41,128 nucleotides of DNA from an uncultured Collinsella sp. (GCA_902475785.1 CABSAN010000016.1:1-41128); one strand, 5' to 3'. Positions 13,584 to 23,061 are shown, counted from the first letter of the stretch. A program made the numbers and translations. Notes: generated by a model from the sequence alone, not told the origin.

Positions 13584-14389
13584 AAGTTCTCTCCTTTTGT
13601 CACAGTCCACCATTGGCAAGGGTTCAGTATTTTAATCGTATGACGGGGATCGACCCCGGCGTCAACTGCAGAGTTCATCAATATATCAACGAACGGCTCT
13701 TCGGAGCGGTCGTGGCCGAGCAGAATCACGCCCAGCCCACGCAAGGCAAGGTCCTGTGCCACGTGGTAGCCGGCCTCTCCGGTCACAATAACATCTGCGC
13801 CCGCGGCGATGGCAAGCTCACCAAAATCGCCGAGGGAGCCGCCCAGAATGGCGACGGTGCGGCACGGGTGCTCGGCATCGCCCCATACGCGCGGGTCGCT
13901 GTCAAAGGCCGTGGCGGCACGGTTGGCGAGATCGCGCAGGTTGCAAGCGTCGTGGAGGGTCGCGAGCGCGCCCAGACCGGTGAGCTCAGCCTCGTCCACA
14001 TGCTCCAGCGAGCTCATGGGCTCAGCGCCCAGCAACTCACTCAGGCGAACGCGCGCTTCGTGCGAGCGGTCCAGGTTGGTATGGAGCGAGATAATGCTCA
14101 CGCCGCAACGAGCTGCCTCGTACAGCGCAGCGCTGCACTGGGGGCGCCCGGAATCGGCCGGACAAAACGCCTCGGGCGCCTTGATATAGATGGGATGATG
14201 CGTCAGCAGCACGTTGGCGCCGGCCTCGAGAGCGCGGTGCACGTTGGCTACGGTCGCGTCGAGTGCGCAGGCAACACCGGTGATCTCAGCATTGGGATCA
14301 CCCACAGATAGCCCTACATGATCCCAGCCCTCGGCGTCCGCCTTGGGGTAGCGCTCCAGCAGCGCACGTTCAAGCTCGGAGACGATCAT
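13580..14389 (-). CDS. NIF3-like dinuclear metal-centre protein (DUF34)
   Basis: 269 residues. Typical start with WDHVGLSVGDP, the metal-binding LLTHHPIYI, SLHTNLDRSHEARV, and the C-terminal GEAGYHVAQDLALRGLGVILLGHDRSE with the second His/Glu ligand set. The family forms toroidal hexamers with two metals per subunit and is linked to GTP cyclohydrolase-like or general metal chemistry. The ATG at 14389 overlaps the cysteine desulfurase stop (ATGA), and its own stop overlaps the zinc-ribbon start, so the three genes are translationally chained. Confidence 0.9.
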   Translation of the reverse strand: MIVSELERALLERYPKADAEGWDHVGLSVGDPNAEITGVACALDATVANVHRALEAGANVLLTHHPIYIKAPEAFCPADSGRPQCSAALYEAARCGVSIISLHTNLDRSHEARVRLSELLGAEPMSSLEHVDEAELTGLGALATLHDACNLRDLANRAATAFDSDPRVWGDAEHPCRTVAILGGSLGDFGELAIAAGADVIVTGEAGYHVAQDLALRGLGVILLGHDRSEEPFVDILMNSAVDAGVDPRHTIKILNPCQWWTVTKGENL

Positions 14390-15564
14390 GCGGCGCCTAC
14401 GATCGAGAGCAGCGTCTGGGCAAAGTCGTCCAGATCGCTCGGATTCACGCGGTCATCAAACGAGATGCGCAGCGACCCCAATGCCTGCTCGCGACCAATG
14501 CCCATGGCGCTGAGCACGTGGCTCGGGTTCATGCTGCCGCTCGAGCAAGCCGATCCGGCCGAAACCTCAAAACCGGCGGCATCGAGCTTGATGATGAGCT
14601 CTTCGGAGTCCATGCCGTCGACGTAGATTGAAACCATACCCGGCAGACGGTCTGCCTGCGCGTAGTCGTCCATCGTAGCGTGAATGCGCGGATGGGCTGT
14701 AAGCGTGGCGTAGAGCTTATCGGACAGGGCCTGCAGTGTAGCGCGTTCCCGGCCCACATTCGGCAACAACGCGGAAGCGGCGGCGGCAAAAGCCAGCTGC
14801 GTGCGCAGGTCCTGAGTGCCGGCGCGACGGCCGGCTTCCTGTCCGCCACCGAAGATGCGGGGGCGCAGCGGCGTGCGGTTCTTAAGGTAGAGCGCGCCGG
14901 AGGCCACGGGGCCGCCAATCTTGTGTGCGGCAACGGTCATAGCGTCGACGTCTAGCTCGGTGACATCGAGCGGAATATGCAAGTAGCCCTGGATGGCATC
15001 GGTATGAAACAAAGCGCCGGCAGCATGTGCGGCGGCGGCCAGCTCGCGGATGGGCTGCACCACGCCGGTCTCGTTGTTGGCGACCATAATGCTCACGAGC
15101 GCCACGTCATCGCTGAGCAGCTCGACAAGCGCAGCAGACTCGATGTAGCCCGCACGGCAGGGCTGAACCAGGTCGACGGTAAAGCCGGTGGCACGCAGCA
15201 GCGGCAGGTTGTCCAGAATCGAATCGTGCTCGATGGCAGATACGATCACGCGGTTACGCTTGCGGTCGCGCTGGCGAGCGCCCTCGGCAAGTCCGAGGAG
15301 CGCCAGCTGGTTGGCCTCGGTGCCGCCGTTGGTCAGGACGATCTCGGACGGGCGGACGCGTGCGCCAAAGCTGCGGGCGATCTCGCGACGTGCGGCCTCC
15401 AGACGCGCGGCAGCCTTGCGGCCAAGCGAGTGCAGTGAGTTGGGGTTGACGCCCGCAAGCTCGCTGTCGTCGTACTCGCGCTGCGCAAGGAGCGCCTCGG
15501 CGCGCATGGGCGTCGAGGCGGCATAATCAAGATTCACGGGTATGCGGTTTTGACCTGCGGTCAT
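14386..15564 (-). CDS. Cysteine desulfurase, NifS/IscS family
   Basis: 392 residues, a PLP fold-type I aminotransferase-like enzyme that moves sulfur from cysteine to a persulfide for Fe-S cluster or tRNA thiolation use. Visible: NLDYAASTPM, TNGGTEANQLAL, SAIEHDSIL (the His stacking on PLP), FHTDAIQ (PLP-N1 Asp), the Schiff-base Lys in VAAHKIGGP, RAGTQD (RxGTxx) and the catalytic Cys in SAGSACSSGS. AGGAGG lies 11 bases before the ATG. No scaffold gene (iscU/sufU) is adjacent. Which downstream pathway it serves (Fe-S, thiamine, tRNA) is not visible. Confidence 0.93.
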   Translation of the reverse strand: MTAGQNRIPVNLDYAASTPMRAEALLAQREYDDSELAGVNPNSLHSLGRKAAARLEAARREIARSFGARVRPSEIVLTNGGTEANQLALLGLAEGARQRDRKRNRVIVSAIEHDSILDNLPLLRATGFTVDLVQPCRAGYIESAALVELLSDDVALVSIMVANNETGVVQPIRELAAAAHAAGALFHTDAIQGYLHIPLDVTELDVDAMTVAAHKIGGPVASGALYLKNRTPLRPRIFGGGQEAGRRAGTQDLRTQLAFAAAASALLPNVGRERATLQALSDKLYATLTAHPRIHATMDDYAQADRLPGMVSIYVDGMDSEELIIKLDAAGFEVSAGSACSSGSMNPSHVLSAMGIGREQALGSLRISFDDRVNPSDLDDFAQTLLSIVGAA

Positions 15565-15570
15565 AAGGGT

Positions 15571-16242
15571 TTATGCCTCCTGTGCGGCCTCGTTGCCCAA
15601 CTTCTGCAGCAGCGCAACCTCGGCAGCGGGATCTTCGGACTTAAAAACAGCGGAGCCGGCCACGAGGACGTTGGCGCCGGCCTTGACGACCTCGGCAATG
15701 TTCTTGGAAGAAATGCCGCCGTCGACCTCGATGAGGGGCGAAACGCCGTGACGCTCGCACATGGCCTTGAGCTCGTGCAGTTTGGCGATGGTACCGGGGA
15801 TAAAACTCTGGCCGCCAAAGCCAGGGTTCACGCTCATCAGCAGCACCATATCGACGACGTCGATGATGCTCTCGAGCACGCAGACGGGCGTTGCGGGGTT
15901 GAGCACCACGCCGGCCTTGACGCCGCGCTGCTGCAGATGGGTGAGCGTGCAGTGCAAGTGCGTGGAAGCCTCGTAGTGTACGGTGATCATATCGGCACCG
16001 GCGTCGGCGTACCAATCGACGGTCTCGTCGGGGTTCGACACCATGAGGTGTGCGTCAACCGGCACCTTGGTGGAGCGCTTGACGGCCTTGAGGATGTCAA
16101 CACCAAAGGTGAGGTTGCCGGTAAAGTGACCGTCCATGACGTCGAAGTGCACAAAGTCGGCGCCGGCGATCTTGTCGAGGTCGCCTTTGAGGTTAGCCAT
16201 ATCGGCCGAAAGAATCGAAGGAGCGATTTTAATGGAACCCAT
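15571..16242 (-). CDS. rpe: Ribulose-phosphate 3-epimerase
   Basis: 223 residues, TIM barrel of the pentose phosphate pathway interconverting ribulose 5-phosphate and xylulose 5-phosphate. Starts KIAPSILSADMANL; has HFDVMDGHF (metal-binding His/Asp), DAHLMVSNPD, VLLMSVNPGFGGQSF, IEVDGGIS and ANVLVAGSAVF for phosphate binding. AAAGG precedes ATG. Only six bases separate its stop from the desulfurase start. Confidence 0.96.
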   Translation of the reverse strand: MGSIKIAPSILSADMANLKGDLDKIAGADFVHFDVMDGHFTGNLTFGVDILKAVKRSTKVPVDAHLMVSNPDETVDWYADAGADMITVHYEASTHLHCTLTHLQQRGVKAGVVLNPATPVCVLESIIDVVDMVLLMSVNPGFGGQSFIPGTIAKLHELKAMCERHGVSPLIEVDGGISSKNIAEVVKAGANVLVAGSAVFKSEDPAAEVALLQKLGNEAAQEA

Positions 16243-16260
16243 GGTAGAAGCCTTTCTGCG

Positions 16261-17268
16261 CTAGTCGGTGATTCCGTAGAACTCTTGAGAGGGGACGCGG
16301 TCGGTGAGAATCTCGAGCGCCCTATCCAAAGTAACACCGTTGTAGAGCGTTTGCTCCACGGCAAAGGTGAGCGGAATGTCTACGTCCAGTGAACGGGCGA
16401 GTTCGCTCACACTCCGTGCCGCGACGGCGCCCTCGACCACCATGTGTGTGCGCGTCTGGTACTCGTCGAGCGAGACGCCGTGGGCAAACTCGTAGCCAAA
16501 GGTGCGGTTGCGCGAATGCTCCGAGGTACAGGTGGCAATGAGATCGCCCATGCCGGCAAGGCCCATGCAGGTCATGGCCTGCCCGCCGCGGGCGTGTACC
16601 AGGCGGCTGATCTCGGCAAGGCCGCGCGTCATGATAAGGGCGAGCGTGTTGTCGCCCGCGCCGGAGCCGGCGGAGATGCCGCACACGATGGCGATGACGT
16701 TTTTCATAGCGCCGCAAACCTCGACGCCGGTCATGTCCTGCGACAGATAGATGCGGAAGGCCGTGGATAGGAGCAAGTCCTTAAAGGTCTCCCCTATCTG
16801 AGGGTCTTCACTGGCGATGACGGCGGCAGAAAGTCCGCCGCGGCAGATCTCCTCGGCATGGTTGGGGCCGGAGAGCGCCGCCACGCGTGCCTCGTTGCCG
16901 ATCTCGCTGGCAATGACCTCGCTCATGAGCAGGCCAGACTCGGGCTCAATGCCCTTGGTGAGGCAGAGCACCGGGGTGTCGGCGGCGATGAAGGGCGCTG
17001 CCCGATGGCACACGTCGCGCAAGTGCGTGGAGGGCACGGCAATGATGATCGCATCGGCACCGTCGAGCGCCTGGGTGAGCTCGGTCGTTGCCACCACGTT
17101 GTCCGGCAGCTCGTATCCCACCAGATAGCGCGGGTTGCGGTGCTCGCCGTTAATGCCGGCGGCCGTCTGCTCGCTGTGGGCCCACATGGTCACGCGCTCG
17201 GCTCGCGCGGCGGCAAGGCCGGCGACGGCGGTTCCCCAGGAGCCAGAGCCAATCAGCGCAACATTCAT
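16261..17268 (-). CDS. gpsA: Glycerol-3-phosphate dehydrogenase [NAD(P)+]
   Basis: 335 residues. N-terminal Rossmann motif GSGSWGTAVAGLAA, then LCLTKGIEPESG and AALSGPNHAEEI. Catalytic Lys in GAMKNVIAIVCG, and the substrate-binding loop around SEHSRNRTFGYE. Supplies sn-glycerol 3-phosphate, the substrate of PlsY encoded immediately upstream in the same operon. GGAGAGAG precedes ATG. Confidence 0.96.
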   Translation of the reverse strand: MNVALIGSGSWGTAVAGLAAARAERVTMWAHSEQTAAGINGEHRNPRYLVGYELPDNVVATTELTQALDGADAIIIAVPSTHLRDVCHRAAPFIAADTPVLCLTKGIEPESGLLMSEVIASEIGNEARVAALSGPNHAEEICRGGLSAAVIASEDPQIGETFKDLLLSTAFRIYLSQDMTGVEVCGAMKNVIAIVCGISAGSGAGDNTLALIMTRGLAEISRLVHARGGQAMTCMGLAGMGDLIATCTSEHSRNRTFGYEFAHGVSLDEYQTRTHMVVEGAVAARSVSELARSLDVDIPLTFAVEQTLYNGVTLDRALEILTDRVPSQEFYGITD

Positions 17269-17277
17269 GACTCTCTC

Positions 17278-17961
17278 CTACTTATCGTCGGGCTCGGTGA
17301 CGCGCTTGGTAAACGAGAGCTTGGACTCCTTACCGGTCATGAGCTTTTTGATGTTCGCGCGATGGGCCCACACCACGGTGATGCCGATCATCGCCATGCA
17401 AAACTTAAGGCCCAGGCTGCTGTACGGAAAGACCGCGCAGGCGGCGATGGGAAGACCGATGGCCGCGGCAAGCGAGCCCACCGACACAAACTTGGTGATG
17501 GCGACGGCCACGATAAACATGCCCAGCAGCGACAGGCCAATGGGCCAGTACCAGGCGAGGATGACGCCCAGACCAACCGCGATGCCCTTGCCGCCGTGGA
17601 AGTTAAGGTACGGCGAGAAGATGTGGCCCCATACCGCTGCCAGGCAGATGACGCCGAGCATCCAGTCGCCGGGGGCCCCAGGCGCCATGATGTTTGGCGG
17701 AAAACCATAGCCAAGATCGGCGATGAGCGGACGGGCGATAAGGACGCATATGGCGCCCTTAAGGCAGTCAAGCAGCAGCGTGAGCGCGGCCACCTTGGGG
17801 CCGGCTACGCGCAGGGCGTTGGTGGTGCCGATGTTGCCGGAGCCCGCCTTGCGGATGTCCGTGTGGTTAAACACGCGACCCAGGATCAGGCCAAACGGAA
17901 TCGCTCCGATAAAGAACGAGACCACGGCGCAGATGGCGGTCAGCAGAATCGGATTATGCAT
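17278..17961 (-). CDS. plsY: Acyl-phosphate:glycerol-3-phosphate acyltransferase
   Basis: 227 residues from ATG 17961, set by AAGGAG upstream; the open frame extends further back into der but without an RBS. Integral membrane protein with several helices. Conserved family blocks: GAIPFGLILGRV, the phosphate-binding RKAGSGNIGTTNALRVAG, and NFHGGKGIAVGLGV. First acylation step of phospholipid synthesis at the membrane. Overlaps the der stop by 8 bases and is followed by gpsA after 9, so acceptor supply and acylation are coupled in one transcript. Confidence 0.95.
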   Translation of the reverse strand: MHNPILLTAICAVVSFFIGAIPFGLILGRVFNHTDIRKAGSGNIGTTNALRVAGPKVAALTLLLDCLKGAICVLIARPLIADLGYGFPPNIMAPGAPGDWMLGVICLAAVWGHIFSPYLNFHGGKGIAVGLGVILAWYWPIGLSLLGMFIVAVAITKFVSVGSLAAAIGLPIAACAVFPYSSLGLKFCMAMIGITVVWAHRANIKKLMTGKESKLSFTKRVTEPDDK

Positions 17962-19288
17962 CCTTTTGCTCCTTCTTCCTAAAGAAGAGTCGAATGGGCG
18001 TGCCGGAAAAATCGAAAGTCGAGCGCATGCGGTTCTCCACGTAGCGCTGGTAGGTGTCGTTGACCAAGTCACTGTGGTTGACGAAAAACGTAAACGTCGG
18101 CGGGTTGATGCCCGTCTGAGTCACGTAGTGCATGCGCAGGCGGCGCTTGCCGTCCACCACGGTGTGGCCGAACTCACGCAGGTCGGTGAGGAATGTGTTG
18201 AGGCGCGAGGTGGTGATCTTTTGCGAGCGCGTTTTCTCGGCGGCGTCGACCATCGCCCAGATCTTCTCGACGCTACGGCCGGTGAGAGCAGAGATGCGCA
18301 GGTACTGGGCCCAGGGAGCCATGACGCCCAGACGGCGGTCGACGGTCTCCATGCAGGCCTCGCGCTTACGGTCGTCGTCGAGCAGATCCCACTTGTTGAG
18401 CAACACGACGATGGCGCAGCCTCGCTCGATGGCCAAGCCCATGACCTTCTGGTCCTGTTCGGTAACGCCCACGGAAGCGTCGACGACGAGCAGTGCCACG
18501 TCGGCGCGATCGATGGCGCGCAGGCCGCGGACCATGGAGTAGTACTCGATGTTCTCGTACACGGTGCTCTTCTTGCGAATGCCCGCGGTGTCGACCATGC
18601 GGTAGTGCTTGCCGTTGCGCTCCACGACGGTGTCGATGGCGTCGCGCGTCGTGCCGGCAATGTTGGACACGATAGAGCGGTCGGCGCCCAGGATGCGGTT
18701 GAACAGCGACGACTTGCCGGCATTGGGGCGGCCGATGATGGCAACGTTCAGCGCGTCGGGGAACTCATCGGCGACCTCGTCCTCTTCCTCCGGAAGCAGG
18801 GCCACGATATCGTCGAGCAGGTCGCCCGTGCCGTGGCCGTGCAGGGCCGAGAGCGGCGTGGGCTCGCCGATACCGAGCGAATAGAACTCCCAGATGCTGT
18901 CGTTTTCGCGGTCGGGGTTGTCGAGCTTGTTCACCAGCAGAAAGACCGGCTTGTCGCAGCGCTTGAGCATACGAGCGACCGACTCGTCCTCCTCGGTGAC
19001 GCCGGTGCGGCCATCGACCACAAATAGGATGACGGCGGCTTCCTCGGCGGCGGCAAGGGCCTGGTCGCGGATGGACGTGGCAAAGAAGTCGTCGCTCTTG
19101 AGCGGCTCGATACCGCCCGTGTCGACGATGGTGAACTCGCGGCCGTTCCAATCGGCCGTGTGATACGAGCGGTCGCGCGTAACGCCGCGGGACTCGTGGA
19201 CGATGGCGTCCGAGGTCTGGGCCAGGCGGTTAACGAGCGTGGACTTGCCCACGTTGGGGCGTCCGACGACAGCGACGATAGGTTTCAT
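17954..19288 (-). CDS. der: Ribosome-associated GTPase Der (EngA)
   Basis: 444 residues from ATG 19288 (AAAGGAGTGCAG upstream); the longer open frame has no RBS. Tandem G domains: GRPNVGKST, DTGG, NKLD in the first and GRPNAGKSS, DTAG, NKWD in the second. They are followed by a KH-like C-terminal domain (LRMHYVTQTGINPPTFTFFV). Required for 50S subunit maturation in bacteria. Ten bases downstream of the DUF512 stop. Confidence 0.97.
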   Translation of the reverse strand: MKPIVAVVGRPNVGKSTLVNRLAQTSDAIVHESRGVTRDRSYHTADWNGREFTIVDTGGIEPLKSDDFFATSIRDQALAAAEEAAVILFVVDGRTGVTEEDESVARMLKRCDKPVFLLVNKLDNPDRENDSIWEFYSLGIGEPTPLSALHGHGTGDLLDDIVALLPEEEDEVADEFPDALNVAIIGRPNAGKSSLFNRILGADRSIVSNIAGTTRDAIDTVVERNGKHYRMVDTAGIRKKSTVYENIEYYSMVRGLRAIDRADVALLVVDASVGVTEQDQKVMGLAIERGCAIVVLLNKWDLLDDDRKREACMETVDRRLGVMAPWAQYLRISALTGRSVEKIWAMVDAAEKTRSQKITTSRLNTFLTDLREFGHTVVDGKRRLRMHYVTQTGINPPTFTFFVNHSDLVNDTYQRYVENRMRSTFDFSGTPIRLFFRKKEQKDA

Positions 19289-19298
19289 CTGCACTCCT

Positions 19299-20741
19299 TT
19301 AATGGGTAGGGTCAGTGGAAATGTTTGAGTCTGCGGGCACAATGCCAAGGATATGCTCCAGGGTATCGAGCAGCTCATGCGGCATGGTCGAAACCACATG
19401 AACCTCGGCGCCGCGACTGGTAAGGCTTGCGAGTAAATCGTCACGATGATACTCGTCAAGCGTCATGCCGTCAGCGTTGAACATGAGCTTAGGCACAAAG
19501 AGCATAACCCCCGAGAGGTCCTGAGGCAGCTGCTCCAAGATGTCGCTGGCGACGATGAGGCCGGTCACATCCACGTTGCCGCCAAAGTAGCGGTTTTTGA
19601 TGGCTGTGACGGTGCCGTCGAGGCCATGTGGCGACTCCACAAAGCGCGCCACGGTATCGCGTGCGCTGGCGCCGGAGAGGCACAGGAGGCGCTGGTTGCG
19701 CTCAGCGATGCCAGCGCGGACGCGGGCCAGACGCTCGGTGTCGGCGGCAAGCACGTCGTCGGTCTCGTCCAGATACGAGCGGATCATGCCGATGCCGTCG
19801 TAGTACTGCGGGTAGCCGTCGTAAAAGTCCGCCTCGGGAGGATCGATGCCGGCGTCCAGATAGAACTCGTCGCTCATCTGGAAGGTGTGGCGGCCAAAGC
19901 GTTCGTAGGCACGATCCTGGTAGGGACGGATCATGGCGATGGTCTCGCGCGCGAGCTCAGGCTTGTCGCTGTAGGACCAGGTAAAGCGATTCTGGTGCTT
20001 GGTAAAACCGAGCGGCACAATGCCCAGGCTCGTGATCTGCTCGTGCTCCTCGCAAAAGCGTAGTGTCTTTTGCAGCTCCTCGCCGTCGTTCATGCCGGGA
20101 CACAGTACGATCTGCGCGTGAATCTCGATACCGGCGGCCATGATGGCCTCGAGCACGTCCATGCCGCGCTGGGCGTTGCGGCCCATCATGCGGCGGCGGA
20201 CGTCGGGGCTCACGGCATGGACCGACACGTTCATGGGGCTCATGTTGCGTTGGATGACGTTTTGAACATCTTCGTCGGTGAGGTTCGTGAGCGTGACGAA
20301 GTTGCCCTGCAAAAAGCTCAGGCGGTAGTCGTCATCTCGAATATAGAGCGTGGAGCGACCGCCCTTGGGCAGCATGGTCATAAAGCAGAACACGCAGGCG
20401 TTTACGCAGGTGCGCATGCCATCGAAGATGGGGCCATCGAACTCAAGCCCCCAGTCCTCTCCCGGAAAGCGGTCGAGCTCGACGGGGGTGACGCTGTTGT
20501 CGCGTGGATCGAAAACCTCGAGGTCGACGGTGTCGTCGTCGGCCTCCCAGAGCCACACGATCATGTCGGTGAGCACCTCACCGTTGACCGTGAGTACGCG
20601 CATTCCCGGCTCGATACCCACATCCCACGCGGGCGATTCGGGGCGCACGCTCTTTACGAGCGCGCCCTCACCCGGCTCGGGGTCGTGGCTGCGCCCGTAA
20701 TCGGCCACCTCGGCGGCGTATGCGGGTACGGTCTGGTCCAT
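19299..20741 (-). CDS. DUF512 protein: PDZ plus radical-SAM-like Fe-S oxidoreductase
   Basis: 480 residues from ATG 20741. Residues about 20-75 form a PDZ-like module (GALVKSVRPESPAWDVGIEPG). A Cys cluster CVNACVFCFMTMLPKG (CxxxCxxC-like, radical SAM type) and the YIRDDDYRLSFLQGNFVTL block follow. The C-terminal DUF512 domain holds GFTKHQNRFTW and later VTGLIVASDI. Widespread in Actinobacteria and Firmicutes next to der; substrate unknown. The frame is open upstream but overlaps ispH, so this start fits the two-base gap. The nearest GGAG is about 14 bases away, longer than usual. Confidence 0.9.
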   Translation of the reverse strand: MDQTVPAYAAEVADYGRSHDPEPGEGALVKSVRPESPAWDVGIEPGMRVLTVNGEVLTDMIVWLWEADDDTVDLEVFDPRDNSVTPVELDRFPGEDWGLEFDGPIFDGMRTCVNACVFCFMTMLPKGGRSTLYIRDDDYRLSFLQGNFVTLTNLTDEDVQNVIQRNMSPMNVSVHAVSPDVRRRMMGRNAQRGMDVLEAIMAAGIEIHAQIVLCPGMNDGEELQKTLRFCEEHEQITSLGIVPLGFTKHQNRFTWSYSDKPELARETIAMIRPYQDRAYERFGRHTFQMSDEFYLDAGIDPPEADFYDGYPQYYDGIGMIRSYLDETDDVLAADTERLARVRAGIAERNQRLLCLSGASARDTVARFVESPHGLDGTVTAIKNRYFGGNVDVTGLIVASDILEQLPQDLSGVMLFVPKLMFNADGMTLDEYHRDDLLASLTSRGAEVHVVSTMPHELLDTLEHILGIVPADSNISTDPTH

Positions 20742-20743
20742 GA

Positions 20744-21640
20744 TTAGCGGCAAAGCTCCTTGATGCGCGCGACGGCGCGTTCGATGTGTTCTTGCGGGGC
20801 GGAGGCGCCGGCAGTGATACCGATGTGGCGCGCGCCGACAAACCATGCGGCCTCGAGCTCGCTTGCCTCCTCGATATGATGCGTACGCTCGCAAGCGTCG
20901 GCGCAAATCTGCGCCAGACGGCGGGTGTTGCCGGAGTTTTTGCCGCCCACGACGACCATGCAGTCGCAGCGGTTGGCAAGTGCGGCGGCGGCCTGCTGGC
21001 GCTCGCTCGTAGCGGCGCAGATTGTGTTGATCACGCGCAGTTCCTGCACACGCGGCGTGATGGTAGCCACAACCTCGGCGAGGTTCCGTGCGGTTTGGGT
21101 GGTCTGCACAACCAGGCCCACCTTGCCCTTGAGCGGCAGTGCGTCCGCATCGGCAGCGCAACTCACGACCTGTGCGTCATCGCCGGCGTGGCCCAGGATG
21201 CCCTCGACCTCGGGATGGCCCGGCTCGCCCACGACGATCACACGGTAGCCCTCGCGCACCAGGCGCTCGGCCGCCACATGAACCTTCTTCACGTAGGGGC
21301 AGGTGGCGTCGACCACGGTAAGGCCTTGCTCGCGAGCGGCGTCGATGACCTGCGGCACCACGCCGTGCGCGCGAATGATCACGGTACCCGATGCGGCATC
21401 GTCTAGGGTGTCGGCCAGACCGACGCCTGCCTCGGCGAGCTCGCGCACCACGATGGGGTTATGGATGAGCGGCCCCAGCGTGTGGACCTGAGCGGTCTCC
21501 CCTGCCTGCGGCGCGGCGGCCAGCGCCATGTCGAGCGCGCGCTGTACGCCGTAGCAAGTGCCGGCATGCGCGGCGATCTCGATGACGGGGACAGCCTCCT
21601 CAGCGGCGGTCGAGGCGGTATTCATGACTTCCTCGCCCAT
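20744..21640 (-). CDS. ispH: 4-hydroxy-3-methylbut-2-enyl diphosphate reductase
   Basis: About 299 residues; the last step of the MEP isoprenoid pathway (HMBPP to IPP/DMAPP) using a [4Fe-4S] cluster. The three cluster Cys are in GTCYGVQRAL, DATCPYVKKVH and INTICAATSERQ; the substrate-binding His in LGPLIHN, IRAHGV and EPGHPEV, plus the GGKNSGNTRRL and TAGASAP motifs. Start is uncertain: ATG 21640, ATG 21625 (GAGGAAG close upstream) or a longer form. It follows plsC directly. Confidence 0.95.
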   Translation of the reverse strand: MGEEVMNTASTAAEEAVPVIEIAAHAGTCYGVQRALDMALAAAPQAGETAQVHTLGPLIHNPIVVRELAEAGVGLADTLDDAASGTVIIRAHGVVPQVIDAAREQGLTVVDATCPYVKKVHVAAERLVREGYRVIVVGEPGHPEVEGILGHAGDDAQVVSCAADADALPLKGKVGLVVQTTQTARNLAEVVATITPRVQELRVINTICAATSERQQAAAALANRCDCMVVVGGKNSGNTRRLAQICADACERTHHIEEASELEAAWFVGARHIGITAGASAPQEHIERAVARIKELCR

Positions 21641-21642
21641 GG

Positions 21643-22371
21643 CTAGAACCTGCCCGGATGCTCGTCGCACAGCTCGTCGCGCATGGCGTAGACGCGGTTC
21701 ATGGACTCGGACTCAAACCAAGCAAGGCGCTCTGTGCGCTTAAGCCCGGCCGGTGCGTCGGAAAGCGAGACGGCCTTGCCGGCACGGATCCAGCACTTTT
21801 TGGGGCGCATGAGCTTTTTGCCCGCGGGCGTGATGTCGGACCAGCCACAAATGGCGAGTGGGTTGACGGGCGCCTTGCCCATCTGGGCGATGAGCGCAAA
21901 ACCGCCGTGGATCTCGGGCTTGATCTCGCGTGAGCGGATGCGCGTGCCCTCGGGGAAGATCAGGACGTCCTCGCCGCGCTGCAACGCATGCTGGGCGGCG
22001 CGCAGACACTTCATGTCGGCGGTGCCACGCTCGACGGGAATACCGCCCACGCGGCTAAAGGCCCAGCGCACAATCTTGCTCTTGGCGAACTCGGACTTAA
22101 AGATGGGGCGGATGCGGCGGCCGCCAAAGAACAGCGCCGTCTCCACGGCCAAGAGTTCGGCCATCGAGGTGTGGTTGCAGATGACTACGCTGCCGCGGCC
22201 TTCCTGGCGCTCAAACAGCAGGTCGGCGTCCTCGACCTTCCAACGCCACATGAGCTTGGAGAAGACCCACAGAATGGCCATGACCACGACGACGGTGCCG
22301 CGGATGAGCGCCGGGAACTCGGCGTAGGGGGCGTTGTAGTAATCCTCGGGCGTCTGTTTAAACAGGCGCAT
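21643..22371 (-). CDS. plsC: 1-acyl-sn-glycerol-3-phosphate acyltransferase
   Basis: 242 residues. N-terminal membrane helix (GTVVVVMAILWVFSKLM), then the acyltransferase motif NHTSMAE, GGIPVERG and FPEGTRIR. The first motif is HxxxxE where the family has HxxxxD. Makes phosphatidic acid from lysophosphatidic acid, following PlsY from the same operon. GGAGG is 6 bases before the ATG and lies in the last codons of cmk. Confidence 0.9.
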   Translation of the reverse strand: MRLFKQTPEDYYNAPYAEFPALIRGTVVVVMAILWVFSKLMWRWKVEDADLLFERQEGRGSVVICNHTSMAELLAVETALFFGGRRIRPIFKSEFAKSKIVRWAFSRVGGIPVERGTADMKCLRAAQHALQRGEDVLIFPEGTRIRSREIKPEIHGGFALIAQMGKAPVNPLAICGWSDITPAGKKLMRPKKCWIRAGKAVSLSDAPAGLKRTERLAWFESESMNRVYAMRDELCDEHPGRF

Positions 22372-22374
22372 TGG

Positions 22375-23061
22375 CTACCTCCTTTGGTTGATGAGGTTCT
22401 CGATGATCGAGACGACCTCGTCGATGGTGTGCGCGGTGGAGTCGACGTGTACGGCGTCCTCGGCGGGCACGAGCGGTGCGACCTCGCGGCTGCTGTCGAG
22501 CTTGTCGCGCTGCTTGAGGGCGTCGAGGGTCTCGTTGACCTCGGCCTCGAGCTGCTCTTCGGTGAGCGGCTGGGCGTCGTTTTGGTGGCGCTGTAGCACG
22601 CGGCGACGGGCGCGCTCACGCGGGTCGGCGGTCAGGAAGACCTTGACCTGCGCGTTGGGGAACACGACGGTGCCGATGTCGCGACCCTCGGCCACGATAT
22701 CGCGGTCCTCGGCGGCACGGCGCTGATGGATGAGCATGGCGGCGCGCACGCCCGGGTATGCCGAGACCTTGGAGACGTTGGCGTCCACCTGCGGGGTGCG
22801 GATGGCAGCCGATGCGTCCTGGCCGTCGATGGTCAGGCGCGTGTCCTCGCCGGTGCCGTTGGTAAAGCGGATCTCGATCTGCTCGGCGAGGGCGTCGATG
22901 GCCGCCTCGTCGTCCAGGTCGATGTCGCGGTCGAGCGCGGCGAAGGTGACGGCGCGATACATGGCGCCCGTGTCGAGCTTGTTAAAGCCCAGCTGGCGGG
23001 CGATCTCCTTGGCGATGGTGGACTTGCCGGAACCGGCGGGGCCGTCGATGGCGACGATCAT
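22375..23061 (-). CDS. cmk: Cytidylate kinase
   Basis: 228 residues; phosphorylates CMP/dCMP. P-loop GPAGSGKST at 8-16, then LDTGAMYRAVT, the NMP-binding insert with SAYPGVRAAML, VAEGRDIGTVVFPNA and the lid ADPRERARRR. AAAGGAAG precedes the ATG. Cmk next to plsC is a frequent Firmicutes/Actinobacteria arrangement. Confidence 0.96.
   Translation of the reverse strand: MIVAIDGPAGSGKSTIAKEIARQLGFNKLDTGAMYRAVTFAALDRDIDLDDEAAIDALAEQIEIRFTNGTGEDTRLTIDGQDASAAIRTPQVDANVSKVSAYPGVRAAMLIHQRRAAEDRDIVAEGRDIGTVVFPNAQVKVFLTADPRERARRRVLQRHQNDAQPLTEEQLEAEVNETLDALKQRDKLDSSREVAPLVPAEDAVHVDSTAHTIDEVVSIIENLINQRR

Noticed and set aside
16858..19027. Long plus-strand frames of 374 and 434 codons
   Set aside because: They are antisense shadows of gpsA, plsY and der, whose motifs are complete on the minus strand.
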